A stretch of DNA of 64,000 nucleotides from Paenibacillus sp. (GTDB lineage: Bacteria; Bacillota; Bacilli; Paenibacillales; YIM-B00363), in NCBI RefSeq assembly GCF_035645195.1, contig NZ_DASQNA010000007.1, positions 310,001 to 374,000 on the forward strand, given 5' to 3'. This document shows positions 59,097 through 64,000 of the stretch, in pieces (position 1 is the stretch's first letter; the number at the start of each line of letters is the position of its first letter). The notes below the pieces were generated by a model. The model was not told the DNA's origin, made no database searches, and saw only the letters and a list, made by a program, of their open reading frames with translations. The position numbers and the translations under genes are program-made.

Positions 59097-59295
59097 TCGC
59101 AATAACCTCAATCGCCCGCGGGCTTGCCGGCTTCCGTTTGATCCTGCCCTTTTGCTCTAGGCGTTGCAGGTGCCCATTCACCGTCGACGAAGATCTCAGC
59201 CCAACACCTTCGCAGATCTCGCGGATCGTAGGCGCGTATCCGTGCATTTCCCGGTGCTGGATGATGTATTTCAAAACCCGCTCGCTCGTTTTCAT
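59089..59295 (-). CDS. LexA-type DNA-binding domain protein
   Basis: 68 residues, only the N-terminal winged helix of LexA: TSERVLKYIIQHREMHGYAP then TIREICEGVGLRSSSTVNGHLQRLEQKG. The protease domain is absent. It could compete for SOS boxes or act as a phage anti-repressor; function inferred from the fold. Overlaps its neighbours. Confidence 0.88.
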   Translation of the reverse strand: MKTSERVLKYIIQHREMHGYAPTIREICEGVGLRSSSTVNGHLQRLEQKGRIKRKPASPRAIEVIANG

Positions 59296-59567
59296 TCGTT
59301 CACCATCCTACTGTGCTGATTCCCGTGAAACCGTCTGTCATTTTCATCAACAACTCTTCGTTTGAGATCTTCAAACCTACGGGGGAGATGTTCCGCGATC
59401 ATTGAGGAGGGGACCCCGCAAAGGTGCATTTCCTTGATCATGCTGCGAGTTATTTCGTCGATCTTGATCAGGCGGTCTTTGATCAGCCACTCGTAACTTT
59501 TCCAGCTGAGTTCTAGTTGATTTAGCTGATTGTCTATGGTCATTTTCCGCCTGCGCTCTTTGCCCAC
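59292..59567 (-). CDS. 91-aa phage protein
   Basis: GTG at 59567 behind AAGGAGGGGGG; an ATG 8 codons later is possible. NQLELSWKSYEWLIKDRLIK and IDEITRSMIKEMHLCGVPSS, then MIAEHLPRRFEDLKRRVVDE: helical. Unknown; overlaps the LexA-type gene by 4 nt. Confidence 0.65.
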   Translation of the reverse strand: MGKERRRKMTIDNQLNQLELSWKSYEWLIKDRLIKIDEITRSMIKEMHLCGVPSSMIAEHLPRRFEDLKRRVVDENDRRFHGNQHSRMVNE

Positions 59568-59670
59568 TTCTGTCCCCCCTCCTTTCTTGCAACTCCCGCG
59601 CAGCCTCATAGCGGAGCCCCAGCCGGCTCTCCGGGCTCGTGGCAATGCGGTACAGCTCGGCGTCGGTCAT
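59377..59670 (-). CDS. Small phage protein, C-terminal extent uncertain
   Basis: ATG at 59670 overlaps the stop of the upstream gene (ATGA). The first 33 residues (TDAELYRIATSPESRLGLRY then EAARELQERR) look like a known short phage peptide family. The frame then stays open for another 60 codons across the next gene's start, with a composition (Arg/Gln/Asp/Ser) that looks like an out-of-frame reading. A frameshift or an overlapping gene is possible. Confidence 0.4.
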   Translation of the reverse strand: MTDAELYRIATSPESRLGLRYEAARELQERRGDRSGQRAQAENDHRQSAKSTRTQLEKLRVADQRPPDQDRRNNSQHDQGNAPLRGPLLNDRGTSPP

Positions 59671-60023
59671 CTCGCGTAAACCTTCCACGCTTCCGGCACC
59701 TCCCGTCTATCTGCAGTCATCTCGACTTGATACAGCAGCTGGATGACCTCGTTTCGAAATTCGCGGAAGGAGATGGCCTTGAACTCCTCGAAATCCGCTT
59801 CGTTCTCCCACTGGCCGGGCAGATATGCGAACCGTAATCCTCCCCGCTCCAGCACCATGGTCGTTCCCATCGCTCTCATCGTCCAAAGCCGCGAAGCGAG
59901 CTCGATAGCTGTTTCCGGATCCGGTGCTAGCCGGTGAACCAGGAGTAGCGCACAGCGCCAGCGTTTCGTGTCCGGTGTGTTCGGCCGCGGGTCGTGAAGT
60001 ATGTAAGCTATGTCGGCACTCAT
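59667..60023 (-). CDS. 118-aa phage protein
   Basis: ATG at 60023; overlaps the helicase stop. SADIAYILHDPRPNTPDTKR, WRCALLLVHRLAPDPETAIE and FEEFKAISFREFRNEVIQLL. Probably a small alpha/beta protein in the replication operon; function unknown. Confidence 0.68.
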   Translation of the reverse strand: MSADIAYILHDPRPNTPDTKRWRCALLLVHRLAPDPETAIELASRLWTMRAMGTTMVLERGGLRFAYLPGQWENEADFEEFKAISFREFRNEVIQLLYQVEMTADRREVPEAWKVYAR

Positions 60024-61354
60024 GCGCTGTGTCCCCGGTCGAGATCGACGAACTTACTGTAGTTTTTGAGGTAAACCACTTCGACGACGCCCGTTCCTGT
60101 GTTCCGGCCTTTTGCGACGATGACTTCGACGATGTTTTTCTTCTCGGACTCGGCATTGTAATAGTCGTCCCGATACAAAAATTCAATCTCGTCCGCATCC
60201 TGTTCGATGTCTCCAGACTCACGCAGATCGGACATCATCGGTCGCTTGTCCTGACGCTGCTCCACGGCCCGGCTTAACTGCGACAATGCGACAACCGGGC
60301 AGTTGTTGTCCCGGGCGCACTGCTTGAGCGTCCTGGAGATGTGGCCGATCTCGAGGTTTCGGTTCTGGAACACGCGGCCGCCGTTGATGAGCTGCAGGTA
60401 GTCGATGTAGAAAATAATGTTGTCCCCGTGCTTCTTGCGGAAGGCTCGCATCTTCGACCGGATCTGCTGAACCGAGAGTCCTGGAGTATCGTCGATGTAG
60501 ATCGGGAGGTTCGACAGCTTTGCCGCTGCGCCCGTGTAACGCTCCCAGTCGTTTGCATCGAGTCGACCCGTTCGAAGCTTCATTCCGTCGATATCCCCTA
60601 GAGCCGCAATCATGCGCTCTGCAAGCGACGTCCTCGGCATCTCGAGGCTGAATATTCCGACCGTCGTGCCCCCCTTGGCCGCGGCGAGTGCATCGTTCAA
60701 CATGAACGCTGTCTTGCCTACAGACGGCCGAGCAGCAATGATGATGAAGTCCTGCTTCTGCCTCCCTGATGTGAGTCGATCAAGGTCTCTGCTGGCGGTT
60801 TTAACGCCTACGACCTCCCCGTTGCTGTTATAACGCACATCGAGCAGATCCGAATGTTCCCGAAGTATCTGGCCTGTTGCGACGAATTCACGTTCGGGTC
60901 GGAGCTCATCTCCGAGTGAATCCGCGACCTCCTGCATGCTGGCGATGAATGCCTTCGGGTCATCCATCTCTTTGCCGTTATCCATCATCGCCTTGGCTGC
61001 TCTGAAAGCCTTTCGCGAGAGTGACTTGTTCTTCACGATCGATAGGTAGTGGCGGATGTTGGCGGCCGTCGGTACGGATCCGGCCAGCTCGGTAAGGTAC
61101 TTCACGCCGCCAATGCCAGCGAGCTTACCGTCACTCATCAGCTGCTCAGTCAGGGTGATCAGGTCGATCGGTTTGTTCGAATCGGATAACTCGATCATGC
61201 CCTGGAGGATGCTTTGATGCCCCTCCTTGTAGAAATCCTCGACCTTCACCCACTCAAGCGCCACATCGAGAGCCTCAGGGCTCAGGAGGATTGCTCCGAG
61301 CACGGCCTGCTCCGCTTCCAGGTTGATAAAGTTCGACATGTTCAGTTCAGTCAC
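60020..61354 (-). CDS. dnaB: Replicative DNA helicase (DnaB family)
   Basis: 444 residues from a GTG at 61354, 6 nt after GGAGGTG. DnaB N-domain (NLEAEQAVLGAILLSPEALD, ANIRHYLSIVKNKSL), linker, and RecA-like C-domain with Walker A IIAARPSVGKTAF, VGIFSLEMPRTSLAERMIAA, Walker B-type IIFYIDYLQLI, and SQLSRAVEQRQDKRPMMSDL with the arginine-finger region RESGDIEQDADEIEFLYRDD. Unwinds phage DNA at the fork. Loader gene overlaps upstream. Confidence 0.97.
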   Translation of the reverse strand: MTELNMSNFINLEAEQAVLGAILLSPEALDVALEWVKVEDFYKEGHQSILQGMIELSDSNKPIDLITLTEQLMSDGKLAGIGGVKYLTELAGSVPTAANIRHYLSIVKNKSLSRKAFRAAKAMMDNGKEMDDPKAFIASMQEVADSLGDELRPEREFVATGQILREHSDLLDVRYNSNGEVVGVKTASRDLDRLTSGRQKQDFIIIAARPSVGKTAFMLNDALAAAKGGTTVGIFSLEMPRTSLAERMIAALGDIDGMKLRTGRLDANDWERYTGAAAKLSNLPIYIDDTPGLSVQQIRSKMRAFRKKHGDNIIFYIDYLQLINGGRVFQNRNLEIGHISRTLKQCARDNNCPVVALSQLSRAVEQRQDKRPMMSDLRESGDIEQDADEIEFLYRDDYYNAESEKKNIVEVIVAKGRNTGTGVVEVVYLKNYSKFVDLDRGHSA

Positions 61355-61682
61355 CGATTACACCTCCGCGTCTCCACGGCGGCGGTGTCGCTTCCGCTGC
61401 CCATCGTTCCATGTCGTGGAGCCGTTCTTTGGTTTCCGCACCAAGTTTCGCGTAATCTACGTGCTGTTCTGGATCTTTCTGCACAAGCGGCCGCCGCAGA
61501 TCGGCGATCGTTGGCGGGAACGTGCTTGACACTATATGGCGCCGAAGGTTCTCGGCAGCTTGATCAAAGCTGATGTCCTGCAGGTATTGGTGCCAGAACA
61601 GCACTTTCTCCTTGTCAGCTGTAAAGTTTGGATAGGCCATCGTCACCTGCTCAAACAGGCGGGCCACTTCCGCTTTCTGCAT
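61347..61682 (-). CDS. Helicase loader (G39P-like)
   Basis: 111 residues; ATG after GGGAGGAG. VARLFEQVTMAYPNFTADKE, VLFWHQYLQDISFDQAAENL and RHIVSSTFPPTIADLRRPL match the loader/inhibitor family of SPP1 G40P-type helicases (G39P). Overlaps dnaB by 8 nt, in line with delivery of DnaB to the initiator complex. Confidence 0.88.
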   Translation of the reverse strand: MQKAEVARLFEQVTMAYPNFTADKEKVLFWHQYLQDISFDQAAENLRRHIVSSTFPPTIADLRRPLVQKDPEQHVDYAKLGAETKERLHDMERWAAEATPPPWRRGGVIGD

Positions 61683-62526
61683 TGGTCTCCTCCCTTGCGA
61701 ATTGCTCCTGCATTTCGCGGAGCTTCTGAGCTTGGTCTGCTTGTCGACTGCCGCGGGCGCCCCTGCTTCCCGTTCGCTGCTCGTTCTTCGACCTGGCTTC
61801 TGCCCGCGATCTTATCCCTTGCTCCTGCCAACTTCGGTCCACTTTTTGCATGTACTCCAGCGACGGCTTTGTTGCGTGTGAACCAACTTCGTAAAGCAGC
61901 TCGATGACGTATTCCGTTGAGTTTCCCCGGTTCAAAATCGATCGGTAAAAATCATGGAACAGCGGGGAGATCGTGAGCGTTCCAAACACTTTTGTGTGAG
62001 CGTCGTTTATCGTCTTGTACCCGCCGCCGATCGGTTCTTCGGATTCATCCGTCACCAGTGGTGGTTCGGAAACAGGTTCGTGCGCGGGCGCAGTTGCAGT
62101 AGTAATATGGTTAGGTTCTGTTTGGTTAGGTACTGTAGCCCCGTGACGGGCGTTGCCGTCTTCCGTGACGGGCGCGTGACGGGCGCGTGACTTCCGCTTC
62201 CGCTCCTTGTTTTGCTCCCGCTTCTCGACAAGACGTCCCGCGTATTCCTCCCAATCGTGAATCTGCATATCGCTCTCAATAAATCCGGCGTCCACAAGAC
62301 CTCTAACCATCGTGGATGCCTCGCCTTCCCATCCGCATGCGTCGGCGATATCCTCGTTATCGAATCGGGATAGATCGCCGTCTTGGGCGTAATCGAGAGC
62401 CCACCACCACAAGAAATGTAGGTGGCCAACGGCTGCAGGAACAGAAACGCCGAGAAGTCTCGCGAGCTTTTTTGTTTTCGGATGCCTGCCCAGCTCTTGA
62501 TGACTCTCTAGCCACGCCATTCCCAT
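61651..62526 (-). CDS. Phage replisome organiser (DnaD/DnaB-like initiator)
   Basis: 291 residues; ATG behind AAAGGTGGG. N-terminal winged-helix part (ESHQELGRHPKTKKLARLLG, VPAAVGHLHFLWWWALDYAQ, ADACGWEGEASTMVRGLVDA), then a Lys/Arg-rich linker, a Thr/Pro-rich stretch, and a DnaD C-domain-like region (YKTINDAHTKVFGTLTISPL, VIELLYEVGSHATKPSLEYM). Binds the phage origin and recruits loader and helicase encoded next. The origin was not identified; it is often inside this gene's linker. Confidence 0.9.
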   Translation of the reverse strand: MGMAWLESHQELGRHPKTKKLARLLGVSVPAAVGHLHFLWWWALDYAQDGDLSRFDNEDIADACGWEGEASTMVRGLVDAGFIESDMQIHDWEEYAGRLVEKREQNKERKRKSRARHAPVTEDGNARHGATVPNQTEPNHITTATAPAHEPVSEPPLVTDESEEPIGGGYKTINDAHTKVFGTLTISPLFHDFYRSILNRGNSTEYVIELLYEVGSHATKPSLEYMQKVDRSWQEQGIRSRAEARSKNEQRTGSRGARGSRQADQAQKLREMQEQFAREETNAESGSGPPV

Positions 62527-62590
62527 ATCCCACCTTTATTTGGTCTGCATTCGGGCGTCATGCCTCGCATCATCCTCCTCTCCCCCGAGA

Positions 62591-63007
62591 TCAGGATCCG
62601 TTCTGCGGGTTCAGCATTTCCGCCATCAGCACTTTGTGCGTATACTTCAAGCTGTTGATGACTTCCAGGTTGGAAGCGAACGCGTTATTCCAGCGCACCT
62701 TTTCCGCCTCGAGCTCTGCCTCTTTCAGCCGCAGCTCGACGACAGCAAGCTCCGCATGATGAGCCTTGTCCCGCTTCGCTGCGAGAAAAGCTTCCGCATG
62801 AACCCGCTTCCGCTCCGCATAAACGCGATTGTAATCCCGGACCGCATTAGCTGCAAATCGACCGATAATGACCTGAGCTTCGGACAGCAGTTCAATCTTT
62901 CGAGCCACGCCGGACGGAGTGTCCAAGTCGCACCGATCCGCTCTCTTGAGCAGAATCATTAACGCCCGTTGCTGGTCTTCTTTGGTATGTAACGAAGCGA
63001 TGGACAT
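62591..63007 (-). CDS. 138-aa phage protein
   Basis: ATG at 63007 after AAGGAGTG. Helical: TKEDQQRALMILLKRADRCD, TPSGVARKIELLSEAQVIIG, AVVELRLKEAELEAEKVRWN. Next to the replisome organiser. Some relatives in other phages lie in the same place, role not known. Confidence 0.65.
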   Translation of the reverse strand: MSIASLHTKEDQQRALMILLKRADRCDLDTPSGVARKIELLSEAQVIIGRFAANAVRDYNRVYAERKRVHAEAFLAAKRDKAHHAELAVVELRLKEAELEAEKVRWNNAFASNLEVINSLKYTHKVLMAEMLNPQNGS

Positions 63008-63049
63008 GGGCGCACTCCTTCCGATCTTTTCCGCACAGCCAATATCGTG

Positions 63050-63120
63050 TATAATGGGTTCAAATAAACATTTTCGTTTTGCAATAAGTCGCCCTGGACC
63101 GGCGGCTTATTTGCTTTTTA
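63050..63120 (+). ncRNA. Putative small plus-strand RNA with its own promoter and terminator
   Basis: TATAAT at 63050-63055 with a poor TTTTCC 17 bp upstream, then about 25 nt and a hairpin AATAAGTCGCC CTGGACC GGCGGCTTATT (63083-63111) followed by TTGCTTTTTA. It would be a 55-60-nt transcript running against the early operon between the AbrB-like and 138-aa genes. The hairpin may instead be only the terminator or a processing site of the AbrB gene. Confidence 0.35.
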
Positions 63121-63382
63121 CGTTACCGCTTGTCGTCAATTGCTCCGCTATCTGCTCCGTACATTTGCGACAAACCAGCTTGTCCAAGAGCGTCTTCAAT
63201 CCATCATCCACCGACCCGCAATAGACGCAGCCCGGAGCGTACTTCCGCAGCACAATGCGCTCCCCGTCTACGAATACCTCCAATGGGTCTTTCTCGCCGA
63301 TCCCCAGCGTCCGCCGCAGCTCCATAGGGATAACGATGCGCCCCAGCTCGTCCACCTTTCGAACAACTCCTGTGCTTTTCAT
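63107..63382 (-). CDS. AbrB-type regulator with C-terminal four-Cys motif
   Basis: 91 residues from the ATG at 63382 (GGAGGCATTC upstream). Swapped-hairpin DNA-binding domain KSTGVVRKVDELGRIVIPME, LRRTLGIGEKDPLEVFVDGE, RIVLRKY, then CVYCGS ... LVCRKC, a zinc-knuckle-like cluster. Phage and host transition-state AbrB proteins share the first part; the Cys-containing tail is typical of the phage type. Translationally coupled to the preceding 37-aa gene (ATGA). Confidence 0.9.
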   Translation of the reverse strand: MKSTGVVRKVDELGRIVIPMELRRTLGIGEKDPLEVFVDGERIVLRKYAPGCVYCGSVDDGLKTLLDKLVCRKCTEQIAEQLTTSGNVKSK

Positions 63383-63492
63383 TTGAATGCCTCCCATGGT
63401 ATTTGATTGAGATAAACCCGTTCCGTCCGCCAGCTACGCGCCATTGTGGCAAGCTGCAGCAAGTTCTCGTATGTACGCTGGCGGCGGGTCAT
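63379..63492 (-). CDS. 37-aa basic phage peptide
   Basis: ATG at 63492 overlaps the upstream stop (ATGA) and its own TGA overlaps the AbrB start (ATGA), so it is held in a chain of coupled genes. Product: TRRQRTYENLLQLATMARSW then RTERVYLNQIPWEAFK, basic and helical. Too short for most gene callers. Confidence 0.65.
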   Translation of the reverse strand: MTRRQRTYENLLQLATMARSWRTERVYLNQIPWEAFK

Positions 63493-63722
63493 AGCCGATC
63501 GATCTCCCATCCTGCATAATGCTTGTATCCATCCCGGTACCCGACTTTCACGATCTCGACCGGCTTCGGAACGTTCCCGTCTTTCAGCGGCTCCGAGGCG
63601 TAGATTTTGTCGACCCGAAACTCGAAGGCGTGCCAGCTGCCGTTTTGAAGCTCGTACGAGACGAGTGTGACTTTCGCGACCATGCCCTTTTCGTTGTAGA
63701 TGAATCGGTCCCCGGGTTTCAT
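63489..63722 (-). CDS. 77-aa phage protein
   Basis: ATG at 63722, overlapping the preceding stop. KPGDRFIYNEKGMVAKVTLV, SWHAFEFRVDKIYASEPLKD and IVKVGYRDGYKHYAGWEIDR: a small beta-barrel pattern. Unknown function. Confidence 0.68.
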   Translation of the reverse strand: MKPGDRFIYNEKGMVAKVTLVSYELQNGSWHAFEFRVDKIYASEPLKDGNVPKPVEIVKVGYRDGYKHYAGWEIDRL

Positions 63723-63853
63723 GCTGCCAACCACGCCTCCCACGTCCCTCTCCGGTACTTCTCGACGAATTGCTCGAAGGTGAGCCCGTAACGCTCGCGG
63801 ACCCGATGGTAGACGAAATATTCGCCGAGTCGATCCAACTGCTCGTCCGTCAT
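63719..63853 (-). CDS. 44-aa phage peptide
   Basis: ATG at 63853 after GGGAGGCG; its start and stop both overlap neighbours (ATGA). TDEQLDRLGEYFVYHRVRER then YGLTFEQFVEKYRRGTWEAW; helical, similar in style to many phage early peptides. Unknown function. Confidence 0.65.
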   Translation of the reverse strand: MTDEQLDRLGEYFVYHRVRERYGLTFEQFVEKYRRGTWEAWLAA

Positions 63854-63939
63854 TTCCGCCGCGCCTCCCGGTTCCGAATCGCGATCAGCGATCCGGCGAC
63901 AAGCAATGCCGAGAATATAATTCCGAACCAATCGATCAT
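63850..63939 (-). CDS. 29-aa membrane peptide
   Basis: ATG at 63939 after TTGGAGGAAG. IDWFGIIFSALLVAGSLIAI then RNREARRK: one transmembrane segment with a positive tail. Coupled to the next gene by an ATGA overlap. Confidence 0.6.
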   Translation of the reverse strand: MIDWFGIIFSALLVAGSLIAIRNREARRK

Positions 63940-63953
63940 CCCGCTTCCTCCAA

Positions 63954-64000
63954 TCAAACCAGTTTGAAGCCAAATTTCTCGGCGTAGTGCATGCCTATCA
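63954..64000 (-). CDS. C-terminal end of a gene cut by the window edge
   Basis: Only the last 14 codons are visible (IGMHYAEKFGFKLV, TGA at 63954-63956). The ribosome binding site of the next gene follows immediately, as in the rest of this operon. Confidence 0.4.
   Translation of the reverse strand, partial: IGMHYAEKFGFKLV

Larger units (their letters stand above)
25654..64000 (-). mobile_element. Siphophage-type prophage (right end outside window)
   Basis: Starts at the tRNA-Gly att fragment and runs past the end of the window (at least 38 kb). From right to left it holds early small genes, replication, recombination/nucleotide genes, HNH-terS-terL-portal-protease-capsid packaging/head block, connectors, major tail protein, frameshifted tail chaperones, tape measure, baseplate/fibres, endolysin/holin, and a leftmost accessory region. 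The HK97-type head and long tape measure indicate a non-contractile tail; no sheath gene was seen. No full-size integrase or lysogenic repressor pair was found, so these are probably to the right. Confidence 0.95.

Overview
The window looks like chromosomal DNA of a GC-rich, spore-forming Firmicute of the Paenibacillaceae type (Paenibacillus/Cohnella-like), carrying a large siphophage-type prophage. Evidence for the host: two alpha/beta-type small acid-soluble spore proteins, a T-box in front of pheST, a spore-former-type ATP-dependent DNA ligase, YolD and YvlD family proteins, and strong AGGAGG-type ribosome binding sites almost everywhere. The genus is an inference; no rRNA is present.

Chromosomal part (1 to about 25,650). 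A cobalamin-riboswitch-controlled BtuF-like lipoprotein (cut by the left edge) is followed by an aminotransferase with an Lrp-type regulator, an MFS transporter, a zinc-ribbon protein, an NAD-binding epimerase and an array of short hairpin repeats. Then come mutS2, a YvlD membrane protein, a CuA-site lipoprotein, a ZapA-like protein with a greatly extended repeat coiled coil, and pheS-pheT behind a T-box. Next are a TauE/SafE permease, a ZTP-riboswitch-controlled UPF0126/glycine-transporter-family gene, a diguanylate cyclase, YolD and a small partner, DNA ligase, two SASP genes, and a sortase D gene overlapping the gene for its probable LPDTA substrate. A relatively AT-rich patch (about 23.9-25.6 kb) holds a divergent isochorismatase/Lrp pair. 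It ends at a 51-nt 3' fragment of tRNA-Gly(CCC), read as the left attachment site of the prophage.

Prophage (about 25,654 to beyond 64,000). Nearly everything is on the minus strand and is therefore transcribed right to left. From right to left: small coupled early genes and an AbrB-like protein; a replication module (DnaD-like initiator, G39P-type helicase loader, DnaB helicase); accessory genes (LexA-type HTH, DUF1064, methyltransferase, dimeric dUTPase, two minimal tyrosine recombinases, YopX); HNH endonuclease, terminases, portal, protease and HK97 capsid; head-tail connectors; major tail protein; a G/GT tail chaperone pair with a GGGAAAC frameshift site; tape measure; baseplate and fibre proteins with LamG and SGNH domains; GH25 endolysin and holin. 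The far left edge (25.7-31.6 kb) is an accessory region: divergent XRE regulators, a secreted copper-amine-oxidase-N-like protein and, most unusually, a four-gene overlapping operon encoding a small RHH-like protein, a VirB2-like small membrane protein, a membrane-anchored M23 peptidase and a 781-residue VirB4/HerA-type ATPase. The main integrase and the right attachment site are not in the window.

Things most worth a second look: the T4SS-like mini-operon; three phage genes that appear to start with CTG at identical 6-nt spacing from a strong Shine-Dalgarno; the extended ZapA; the sortase/LPXTA pair; the ZTP riboswitch on UPF0126; the seven-copy hairpin array; and several very small coupled genes (21-53 codons) that standard gene callers would probably miss.
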